From: Candidatus Nitrosopolaris rasttigaisensis
GTDB taxonomy: Archaea; Thermoproteota; Nitrososphaeria; Nitrososphaerales; Nitrososphaeraceae
Length of the DNA: 16,507 nt
Assembly (NCBI GenBank): GCA_933226995.1
Contig: CAKOFP010000317.1
Location: 1 to 16,507, forward strand
Reading direction: 5' to 3'
This document shows positions 7,493 to 14,145 of the stretch, in pieces. Every line of letters starts with the position of its first letter. Positions within the stretch are counted from its first letter, which is position 1. The notes beneath the pieces are model-generated. The model ran no database searches. It saw only the letters and a list, made by a program, of their open reading frames with translations, and was not told the origin of the DNA. A program made the position numbers and the translations under genes.

Positions 7493-7566
7493 ACAGTAGA
7501 ATAATAGGACAGGTAATTAAGTTTACAGGAGCTTATATTCTTCTCTTCTGTGTTCTTGAAAGTTGA

Positions 7567-7989
7567 TCATTTAAAAGTGATTTTGGCTAGTCTGTATGTT
7601 GTCTTCACCGCGCCTATACCTAATCTAACAGCTAGTGATTGACCTTCAAGAGGGATCAACATCCTATTCGCAATATCCCTACATAGCAATAGAACCCGAC
7701 TCCATGGATACATGATAGTGGCACTGTTAGCTTCCAACGCAAGAAGCCCGTCAATCGTAGTCGAGAAGTACTCGGAGTAAAACAGCATCCGCCTCTCTCT
7801 TGTCCTTTCAACCAAGCCTTTTAACATTAGACCCGTTATTACCTGGGAAATGATCGAAACATTGACACCTAGTTGTCTAGCGATCTTCTTCTCACTCTTG
7901 GACTTGACCTTTATTGATTTTAAAACTTGATATTCTAATCTCAGCAATAGCGAGCTCTGGTCGTCGATCTCGAGGTTGCTCAACGGCAC
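7567..7989 (-). CDS. Winged-helix transcriptional regulator (MarR/ArsR-like)
   Basis: 140 residues. An N-terminal winged helix is visible: helix 1 LRLEYQVLKSI (16-26), EKKIARQLGVNVSIISQVITGLMLKGLVERT (33-63) with the recognition helix at about 43-57, and a wing around RRMLFYSEYF (66-75). The C-terminal half (about 76-140) is mostly helical, of unknown function, and could mediate dimerisation or ligand sensing. The start is GTG: an AT-rich box (8011-8020) centred 26 nt upstream predicts transcription starting at this codon. It lies 74 bp upstream of the radical SAM gene on the same strand and is divergent, across a long spacer, from the PfkB kinase. Either may be its target (inference). Confidence 0.7.
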   Translation of the reverse strand: MPLSNLEIDDQSSLLLRLEYQVLKSIKVKSKSEKKIARQLGVNVSIISQVITGLMLKGLVERTRERRMLFYSEYFSTTIDGLLALEANSATIMYPWSRVLLLCRDIANRMLIPLEGQSLAVRLGIGAVKTTYRLAKITFK

Positions 7990-8430
7990 AAGTTAATGGG
8001 TCAATAGTATTATTTAATTTATCCGTTTGTTGATCTCGGTCAGAAAAATATATGAAAATCTAACAAATCGTCAAATGATGTTTACTAGGTTTTTAAGAAT
8101 CTGGACATTTATGCAAGATATATCGGTGGTGAAGTTACAGGTCTAGTCCCTCTCGCGATTCGTTGTACAAGTGTGCATGTTAGGCCAGAAAATCTATGGA
8201 GTTCAAATCTAATCGTTGGCCCTTTGAGAACCAAATGATTCAGATATAAAACTTACCCGACATTCCGACCTTTTGGATCAATAATATCAGTATCAGTTTT
8301 TATCTAGATGGCATCTAAATATTTTTTTATTATTGTGTCAGGTTGGCTGACAAAAAAAATTGGCCAATAAACATTCTTTCAACAAATCGGTATTCATGCA
8401 TAAGTACGATTATTTACTGGACAGTTATGT
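7990..8430. other. 441-bp divergent intergenic region
   Basis: Separates the winged-helix gene (-) from the PfkB kinase gene (+). It holds the TATA-like box of the minus gene (8011-8020), a startless 49-codon open frame on the plus strand (8089-8238), a GTCAG/CTGAC inverted repeat with a 5-nt loop (8337-8351) and a TTGGCCAA palindrome (8360-8367). AT-rich stretches near 8316-8335 and 8400-8420 could carry the PfkB promoter. No tRNA or other known RNA was recognised. Confidence 0.5.
8011..8020 (-). promoter_or_regulatory. TATA-like box of the winged-helix gene at 7989
   Basis: AAATTAAATA on the minus strand, centred 26 nt before the GTG start. A leaderless message is expected, which supports the GTG. 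Confidence 0.45.
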
Positions 8431-9363
8431 ATGACGTCTATAAAACTGGCAGTGGTTTCTAACATTGTATTGGATTCGATTCGAGACACGGAAGGGATCG
8501 TTACTGAAAGCCTTGGAGGTCCTGCAAGCTACTGCGGTCTGACTGCTAGACGCTTCAGCTTCGATGTTAGTCTGGCTACAAAAATAGGAACAGATTTCCC
8601 ACCAGCATATAAGCGCTTCCTGCAAGCTGAAGGTATTATGCTAACGGACTACCAATTGAGCTATGATCGCGATACGACAAAATTCCGACTAATATCAAAT
8701 AGAGATAATAATAACATAAGAAGTTTGTTTTTGTCTTCAAAATGCGCACAGATCACGATAGATGATATACAAAAAATAGAGACGGATTGTTGGCTCGTAA
8801 GTCCCGTAATCGATGAAGTGCCTGAAGACGTGCTTAGAGCGATAATTCTACACGGAGGCAGAAGAGGGTTCGTTATGGTCGACCCACAGGGTTATACTAG
8901 AATTGTTAATTCATCAGGTGAAATCACATCAGTCAATAAATTATTTTTGAACCTATCAGGGGTGAGTGCAATAAAAGCTGACAAAACAGAGCTAGCACTC
9001 CTTACGGGTGGTCTCGAAGGACTTCCAGCAATGCAGTATCTACAATCCAGAACTGGGATAAAGTTCGTCATATCAACAGAATATCGTATTATCCATTTGT
9101 TATATAACAGGATGCATTATTGGATACAACTCAAAGATATTGAGTCGCCAGATTCCACTGGCGTTGGTGATATTCTGTGTTCAGCATTTTGTTGCGCTTA
9201 CATAAAAGAGAACGATCCCTTGTGGGCTTTTTCCTTTGGAGCAGGAGCAGTGCGGGCTGCTCTTGAAACAAGGAAGATCGGATTAGATAAGGTTCCCTCA
9301 AAATCAAGGATCGAACAAAGTGCCTCCTATTACTACAATACTATCTCATTCCGGAGGGCGTAA
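8431..9363 (+). CDS. PfkB-family (ribokinase-like) sugar or nucleoside kinase
   Basis: 310 residues. ATP-dependent small-molecule kinase of the PfkB/ribokinase superfamily. Seen: GGPASYCGLTARRF (29-42), the substrate-side GG motif; a DPQGYTR stretch (151-157); KADKTE (182-187), equivalent to the N/K-x-x-E metal-site region; and the C-terminal anion-hole/catalytic motif DSTGVGD (241-247, family consensus DTxGAGD) with the base Asp at 247. The FGAGAVRAALE helix (269-279) completes the fold. The substrate (sugar, inositol or nucleoside) is undetermined. The ATG start is used; an upstream Met codon overlaps out of frame. It is followed 54 bp later by the NAD kinase-like gene on the same strand, separated by an AT-rich stretch that could be a separate promoter. 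Confidence 0.82.
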   Translation: MTSIKLAVVSNIVLDSIRDTEGIVTESLGGPASYCGLTARRFSFDVSLATKIGTDFPPAYKRFLQAEGIMLTDYQLSYDRDTTKFRLISNRDNNNIRSLFLSSKCAQITIDDIQKIETDCWLVSPVIDEVPEDVLRAIILHGGRRGFVMVDPQGYTRIVNSSGEITSVNKLFLNLSGVSAIKADKTELALLTGGLEGLPAMQYLQSRTGIKFVISTEYRIIHLLYNRMHYWIQLKDIESPDSTGVGDILCSAFCCAYIKENDPLWAFSFGAGAVRAALETRKIGLDKVPSKSRIEQSASYYYNTISFRRA

Positions 9364-9417
9364 GTTATTAACTTTAAATTAAATTAGGCCAAGTGAGTAC
9401 CTAATGAAGGCAGTAGC

Positions 9418-10422
9418 ATGAAAATCGCTATCTCAGCAAATGATTCCAGAGACAACGCCTTGCTATCTCAGATAAAAACGACTCTAGAATCGCTAAATAT
9501 TAACATGGAGATAATGAGAGATCCCAACCACAAATTAGCAAACGAGGTCGACCTCGTGTTAGCGGCTGGGGGGGATAGAGGAATTCTTGACTACTTTCAT
9601 AAAGTCGTAACTGATTCAGCACCAGTATTAGGAGTATATGAATCAGACTCGACGGGATTTCTCGCACAGTTAGATGTTAGGGATCTGGAATCCGCCGCAT
9701 TGAGACTAAAGAAGGGTGACTACGAAATTGACGAAGTACTTCGGATAGCGGTTAAAGTTGATGGCAGGGAGGTTGAACCTGTTCTAAATGACGTGGCAGT
9801 ATTTTCTAGTAAAAGTGCAATACTCATGGAACACGTCCTTAGAATAGATAATAAAGATGTGTGGCATGACAATAGCGACGGCGTAATTATAGCTACCCCA
9901 ACCGGCTCAACGGCATACTCTATGTCTGCAGGTGGGCCTATGGTCCTACAGAAGTCGCGCGTATTCATTGTAGTCTCAGTAAACTCTGTGGATAATACCC
10001 GTCGTCCTCTGGTTGTTCCAAATGAGACCGTACTGAAGATTTCTAATATCATGAGCAGATATCACTGCGAAGTTGTGCTTGATGGCGGTTCCAGATTTGC
10101 TATTCGTAAAGAACTTGAGTGCCAAAAGCACCAATTTCCTGCTAGATTTGTCAGATTAATGGCTGGTTCTGCAGCAATATCACTTATCACAAAGAAAGTC
10201 AAATTGGCGGAGGACTTGTTGAGTATGCCACCTAGTGCGAAACTTATTTTGAAAACTCTAGAATATGAGGGTGCGCTAAGTCAAAGGGACTTGACCACCA
10301 GAACTCTGCTCCCGGAAAGGACTGTGAGACTTTCTCTTAGTCATCTGCTCGGCCGGGGATACGTGAAGAGAAAAACTTCACTAAGGGATGCACGACAGAA
10401 AATTTATGAGCTCAGGATCTGA
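9418..10422 (+). CDS. NAD kinase-like protein fused to a C-terminal winged helix
   Basis: 334 residues. Residues 1-260 have the NAD kinase (ATP-NAD/polyphosphate kinase) fold, which makes NADP from NAD in the cytosol. Recognisable: PVLGVYESDSTGFLAQL (69-85), the LND motif (123-125, family LNE) and the strong signature SDGVIIATPTGSTAYSMSAGGP (153-174). Unusual: the catalytic GGDG[T/N] reads GGDRG (51-55). The Asp is kept but the next Gly is Arg, and the GxNxGxxGFL loop has lost its Asn and gained a residue. Residues about 265-334 form a winged helix (PPSAKLILKTLEYEGAL...RTVRLSLSHLLGRGYVKR), extending the protein beyond the usual 250-290 residues. It may be an active kinase with a regulatory tail or an NAD(P)-sensing regulator. 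Its end overlaps the CTP synthase gene by 11 bp, tail to tail. Confidence 0.8.
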   Translation: MKIAISANDSRDNALLSQIKTTLESLNINMEIMRDPNHKLANEVDLVLAAGGDRGILDYFHKVVTDSAPVLGVYESDSTGFLAQLDVRDLESAALRLKKGDYEIDEVLRIAVKVDGREVEPVLNDVAVFSSKSAILMEHVLRIDNKDVWHDNSDGVIIATPTGSTAYSMSAGGPMVLQKSRVFIVVSVNSVDNTRRPLVVPNETVLKISNIMSRYHCEVVLDGGSRFAIRKELECQKHQFPARFVRLMAGSAAISLITKKVKLAEDLLSMPPSAKLILKTLEYEGALSQRDLTTRTLLPERTVRLSLSHLLGRGYVKRKTSLRDARQKIYELRI

Positions 10423-12148
10423 TGATGTCGGCTGCAGCGGTCGACGAGGTAGCGGAAGACCTAACGAATGCGTCAAAGGCTTGCTCTGGATTTCCAGGCC
10501 TGCTATTAAATTCCGAATGATACTGCACCGCATAGTAGAATTTGTGCTCTGGGATCTCTAGAATTTCCATCCTTTGGCCGTTGTCGGAATGACCCGAGAA
10601 TACTATTCCCCGCTTCTCTAGTAACTTGCGATAGTTCTGATTAAATTCATATCTATGTCTGTGTCTCCTGTATATTGTATTGGTTTTATAGATCCTTTCC
10701 GCATTTGTATTTGAATGAATGGTTATTTCGTGACTGCCCAGCCGCATTGATCCACCTGCGTCATGAGCTGTTTTTTGTTCAGGCATGAACTCGACAACCG
10801 GATCTTTCGTACTGGGATCTAGTTCCGTTGAATTGGCTTCTTCTAGACCGCATGCGTATCTTCCAATCCCGACTATAGCCAGCTGAAATCCAAAACAAAT
10901 CCCCAGGTACGGAATATTCTGTACTCTAGCAAAATTTGCTGCCTTAATTATACCCTCGCTACCCCTCTTCCCAAATCCACCAGGAATCAATATACCATCA
11001 AAACCCTTAAGATAAGACAGGTTGTCGGTGTTGTTGTTCATGTTTTTGAAGTTTTTGTGGCCTTCATCATTGGGATGATTACTCGGACCGTTTTCAAATT
11101 TTTCTGATTCGATCCACTCTATGTCAACCTTTTTTCCTATGTGCGCTGCAGCATGTGATAGAGCATGGTAGACGCTGACGTAGCTATCCGGTAGTGTGGC
11201 ATATTTTCCGACAACTGCAATTTTCACCAAGCCTGTTGAAGCATAGAAAGATTTTGCAACGGATCTCCACTCTCCCCATTTAGGAGAACACGCTCTTAAC
11301 AATAATTTCTTGCCAATAACTTTGATCATGCCTTGGCTCGCCAAAACCTCCGGAACCTTGTAGATTGATGGAGCATCATGACAGGAAATGACGCAGTCCT
11401 CATTTACGCTAGCAAAAAGTGATATCTTGTGTCTTGCTTCCGCTGTGAGTGGGGTCTTGCATCTAATAGCCAGAATGTCAGGTTGAATCCCGATTCTGCG
11501 CAGTTCCTGCACGCTATGCTGAGTTGGCTTAGTCTTTTGTTCGCCCACAACGTCTAGTACTGGTGCAAGCGTCACATGTATGAATAAGGTATTAGACTCT
11601 CCATCTTCTAACTCCATTTGCCGTAGCGCTTCAAGAAAAGGGAGACTTTCTATATCGCCCACAGTACCTCCGCACTCCACTACTGTCACATCCAATTCTT
11701 CCTTTGCAGCAATTTTTCGTAACTGGCCTTTTATGGCATCAGTAACATGCGGAATAATCTGAACGCATTGGCCGAGGTATCTACCTTCTCTTTCAGCCTG
11801 AATTACGCCTGAATATATCCTTCCCGTTGTAAGGCTGTGTTCTCTTGTCAGGGCAAGGTCGAGAAAGCGTTCATAATTGCCCACGTCCATATCGCACTCT
11901 CCACCGTCATCGGTTACAAAAACCTCGCCATGCGCAATTGGATTCATTGTCCCTGCATCATAGTTAACATAAGGGTCGATTTTTACACAAGAAACCCTGA
12001 AGCCCGCTAGCTGTAATAATTTTGCGGTCGATGAAGTTACAACGCCTTTGCCGAGGCCTGACATGACGCCGCCAGTAATGAAAATAAACTTCCGTTTGAT
12101 ACGACTATTCTTAACGGCGCTACTACGATTTCTCGCCTTCGACTGCAC
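10412..12148 (-). CDS. pyrG: CTP synthase
   Basis: 578 residues. Converts UTP to CTP using ATP and glutamine. The N-terminal synthetase domain (about 19-285) shows the P-loop GGVMSGLGKG (26-35), KIDPYVNYDAGTMNP (56-70), HGEVFVTDDGGECDMD (73-88) and ECGGTVGDIES (158-168). The C-terminal class I glutamine amidotransferase domain (about 305-560) has PGGFGKRG (389-396), the nucleophile Cys418 in GICFG, and the His544/Glu546 pair in YHSEF. Against the usual 530-550 residues it has a basic 18-residue N-terminal extension, a Ser/Ala-rich tail, and about 20 extra Asn/His-rich residues at 348-379 before the LKGFDGILIPGG strand. The start is GTG; the ATG overlapping it at 12150 is out of frame. GGTGAT lies 15 nt upstream inside a large dyad. 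Confidence 0.95.
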   Translation of the reverse strand: MQSKARNRSSAVKNSRIKRKFIFITGGVMSGLGKGVVTSSTAKLLQLAGFRVSCVKIDPYVNYDAGTMNPIAHGEVFVTDDGGECDMDVGNYERFLDLALTREHSLTTGRIYSGVIQAEREGRYLGQCVQIIPHVTDAIKGQLRKIAAKEELDVTVVECGGTVGDIESLPFLEALRQMELEDGESNTLFIHVTLAPVLDVVGEQKTKPTQHSVQELRRIGIQPDILAIRCKTPLTAEARHKISLFASVNEDCVISCHDAPSIYKVPEVLASQGMIKVIGKKLLLRACSPKWGEWRSVAKSFYASTGLVKIAVVGKYATLPDSYVSVYHALSHAAAHIGKKVDIEWIESEKFENGPSNHPNDEGHKNFKNMNNNTDNLSYLKGFDGILIPGGFGKRGSEGIIKAANFARVQNIPYLGICFGFQLAIVGIGRYACGLEEANSTELDPSTKDPVVEFMPEQKTAHDAGGSMRLGSHEITIHSNTNAERIYKTNTIYRRHRHRYEFNQNYRKLLEKRGIVFSGHSDNGQRMEILEIPEHKFYYAVQYHSEFNSRPGNPEQAFDAFVRSSATSSTAAADIIRS

Positions 12149-12160
12149 ATTAGATTTTGT

Positions 12161-12206
12161 AGAATCACCTTTTTATTCTTTCTTTAAAAAGAATTTTGGT
12201 GATTCT
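12161..12206. promoter_or_regulatory. Large dyad upstream of pyrG (operator or leader hairpin)
   Basis: Two nested inverted repeats share one axis: outer arms AGAATCACC (12161-12169) and GGTGATTCT (12198-12206), 9 bp and perfect; inner arms ATTCTTT (12175-12181) and AAAGAAT (12188-12194), 7 bp and perfect. Only T-rich bases lie between them. In the pyrG sense the downstream outer arm contains GGTGAT, a match to the archaeal Shine-Dalgarno, and the axis contains TTTTTAAA, a TATA-like box. It can be read as an operator around the TATA box or as an RNA hairpin hiding the ribosome site. Confidence 0.55.
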
Positions 12207-12367
12207 TCATTTATTCATGGAAGATTGACTGAGACGCTAAAGGGTGGAAGAGTCTTTCTGTTCTTAATGCGGAAGAGGCAATTTGGCTCTCACCCACGAA
12301 GTATGAAAAGCGATTAAAGTATTGGTTGTTAGTCCTGTTATTTTTTTCTTAATCTTCTGAATTCTTT

Positions 12368-12658
12368 TTAGCTTTCAGGCTGACCAATATACCCGACAGC
12401 TCTAAAAAATGACGTCAAATGATTCACGTACTCGTTTTCTCTATTTGCACTATACATGGCATTTGCGAGCTTGGTTTCCGTTACCCAACCAATTTTAATT
12501 AGATCGCTTAGATTACGTTTGATATCCTCTCGCTTCAAATTTGTTCTTTTATGGAGTGCATATATGGTTGCCATCTTCTCGGCCTCTGATAAGGCTCTTA
12601 TTATCTTTATCTTGCCAATGCTGCCAAGCCCGATCTCTATTATATCCTTGCTACTCAT
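12368..12658 (-). CDS. Small winged-helix protein downstream of orc1
   Basis: 96 residues. A single winged helix-turn-helix of ArsR-like style: LGSIGKIKIIRALSE (10-24) as helix 1, ATIYALHKRTNLKREDIKRNLSDLIKIGWV (31-60) with the recognition helix around 44-56, wing (61-70), and a C-terminal helix (73-88) for dimerisation. A DNA-binding role is inferred from the fold. The ATG lies 5 bp after the Orc1/Cdc6 stop codon on the same strand, so the two are almost certainly co-transcribed and this protein may regulate or assist replication initiation. Its stop is followed by a 219-bp AT-rich spacer before the pyrG start, holding the pyrG dyad and a T-run at 12342-12348. Confidence 0.7.
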   Translation of the reverse strand: MSSKDIIEIGLGSIGKIKIIRALSEAEKMATIYALHKRTNLKREDIKRNLSDLIKIGWVTETKLANAMYSANRENEYVNHLTSFFRAVGYIGQPES

Positions 12659-12663
12659 TCCAC

Positions 12664-13872
12664 TCAGTCGCCATTATCACCAATACCATCGATGCGACTC
12701 CGGTGATCGTTCCTCCGATTGATCTGTCTTTGTAACATGGGTTCAAGCTCATTTAGAGATTTTATCTGCAATCCAATCTCTTTTAATGACTTGATTTCGA
12801 TGATATTTTTGGTATTCAGATCATCAAGATGATCCTCGACATCCAATTTTTTTATCTTAAATTCTTCAGCAAGCTCGGATGCAGAGAGACGAATTTCTTT
12901 GAGATCAACATACTGCCTTTTCTTTGTTCGGAGTGCCCTTATTAGCGCGAGCAGTGTGAGTATTTGATTCTTCGGTAACTCTTCGAGATCTGGGGTCGTT
13001 ATGGAGGGATGAATTTGGCCATGAACCTTTCGAATGTGATCGACAAGGACTCTGCCTGTTCCTCGAGATTCTGCAAGATTTCCCGCGTATAACAGAAGGT
13101 CTAATGCGAACCGTATATCGCCATTGACAGAGGGAGAAGTTGTAAACTTGGATACTTCGTCTATGATATCAGATCCAATAGCGTTTGCGTTAAATGCTTC
13201 GGAGCATCTGCTAACCAATATATCACTTACCTGCTTGATAGAATACGTCGTAAATTCCATTGGGACTCTGCCCAGCGTGCTCAATTCGGCGCTGTCAAGT
13301 CTGCCATAGAAATCTGTGCTTCTTGCAATAAATATAACTCCCTTCACGTTGCATGATTTATCAGGGTCAAATTCATTAAGGCGAGTCAGATCGTAAATGA
13401 TCCCGCCGCTATCTTTGCTAATTTTAACTAGATAATCAATTTCGTCCAAAATGATAATCACATATATCTTGTTTTCGCGCAAGTACCGCAATAAGTATCT
13501 TAACATTTCTTCAGCACTCATCCCCTGGGCAGGTAACTCAGGCGCTACTCTTTCTAATAAGAGCCTGTAGATCGTATATTTGTTCCCACCCTGCAACTTT
13601 AGGTTCACATAACCGGTTACGAGCTTGAGCCTATTCTTCCTGAATTCTTCCTCAAATAATTTCGAGAATTTGAGAACAGTAGATGTCTTCCCTATACCCG
13701 CAGGACCTATAATTTGTAATACCGTTAAAGGGAATTCGTCAGGTTTAGAATAAGATCCTCTTAGAGCATATTGAATTTGTTCGATCTGTTTTTCTCTGTG
13801 CGGAAGTTCAGCCGGTACGTATCTTGGAGACAATTTTGATCTGTCGCGAAATATTGGGCTGCTGAACTCCAT
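12664..13872 (-). CDS. cdc6: Orc1/Cdc6-family replication initiator (divergent)
   Basis: 402 residues from the ATG at 13872. AAA+ ATPase that in archaea binds origin sequences and recruits MCM. Seen: the family N-terminus SKLSPRYVPAELPHREKQI (12-30), Walker A GPAGIGKT (56-63), Walker B ILDEID (141-146), and GDIRFALDLL (251-260) with the sensor-2 Arg254. A C-terminal winged-helix origin-binding domain lies at about 295-385. Departures: the sensor-1 position reads FIARSTDF instead of an ISN-type motif, and the initiator-specific stretch reads LDSAELSTLGR rather than LDxRVxSSL, so the usual Arg is missing. An ATG at 13899 would add nine residues, but the TATA-like run (13903-13916) directly abuts it, so 13872 fits better. 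It is co-directional with the winged-helix gene 5 bp downstream. Confidence 0.85.
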   Translation of the reverse strand: MEFSSPIFRDRSKLSPRYVPAELPHREKQIEQIQYALRGSYSKPDEFPLTVLQIIGPAGIGKTSTVLKFSKLFEEEFRKNRLKLVTGYVNLKLQGGNKYTIYRLLLERVAPELPAQGMSAEEMLRYLLRYLRENKIYVIIILDEIDYLVKISKDSGGIIYDLTRLNEFDPDKSCNVKGVIFIARSTDFYGRLDSAELSTLGRVPMEFTTYSIKQVSDILVSRCSEAFNANAIGSDIIDEVSKFTTSPSVNGDIRFALDLLLYAGNLAESRGTGRVLVDHIRKVHGQIHPSITTPDLEELPKNQILTLLALIRALRTKKRQYVDLKEIRLSASELAEEFKIKKLDVEDHLDDLNTKNIIEIKSLKEIGLQIKSLNELEPMLQRQINRRNDHRSRIDGIGDNGD

Positions 13873-13902
13873 TGCTAATACGAATAAAGAGCTATTCATG
13901 AT

Positions 13903-13916
13903 ATATATTATATTAA
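13903..13916 (-). promoter_or_regulatory. TATA-like box of orc1/cdc6
   Basis: AT-only run (minus strand TTAATATAATATAT). A start about 26 nt downstream falls near 13883, between the two candidate ATG codons, which favours translation from 13872. Confidence 0.45.
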
Positions 13917-14001
13917 GTATTTTTCAGATCAAACTTAAGGACTTCTGCTCTGTGATTGATGCATGTTCCCGAGTCTGCGTATGGTTTAAATGGTATTTCT
14001 T

Positions 14002-14023
14002 AGGTGTATTTGTCGATATACCT
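14002..14023. promoter_or_regulatory. Inverted repeat between orc1 and trpC
   Basis: AGGTGTAT (14002-14009) and ATATACCT (14016-14023) around 6 nt. As RNA all 8 pairs form, one of them G-U. It may be an operator for the trp genes or orc1, or a hairpin in an upstream transcript. Confidence 0.35.
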
Positions 14024-14041
14024 GAGCTCGAATAAAATTTG

Positions 14042-14060
14042 ACTATGCTAGAGTCATAGT
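14042..14060. promoter_or_regulatory. Second inverted repeat upstream of trpC
   Basis: ACTATG (14042-14047) and CATAGT (14055-14060), perfect 6-bp arms around 7 nt, 86 bp before the trpC ATG. Candidate operator; no known binding protein is recognised. Confidence 0.3.
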
Positions 14061-14145
14061 ACCGAGCAAGTGCTGAGTGGTTGTTGTGAGGCCAGTGGAA
14101 TCTTAATATGAAGTCATCTAATAGCTGAATATCATAATTTAGTAT

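Noticed and set aside
8195..8220. GTTCAAATC, resembling a tRNA T-loop
   Set aside because: The flanking bases do not pair into a T-stem, and no acceptor stem or anticodon arm was found.
12048..12317. 89-codon plus-strand reading frame over the start of pyrG
   Set aside because: It is antisense to the conserved P-loop region of CTP synthase, which is certainly coding.
14092..14100. CCAGTGGAA as an origin-recognition box
   Set aside because: Single partial copy without the G-rich flank or repeated partners; kept only as a remark in the spacer finding.
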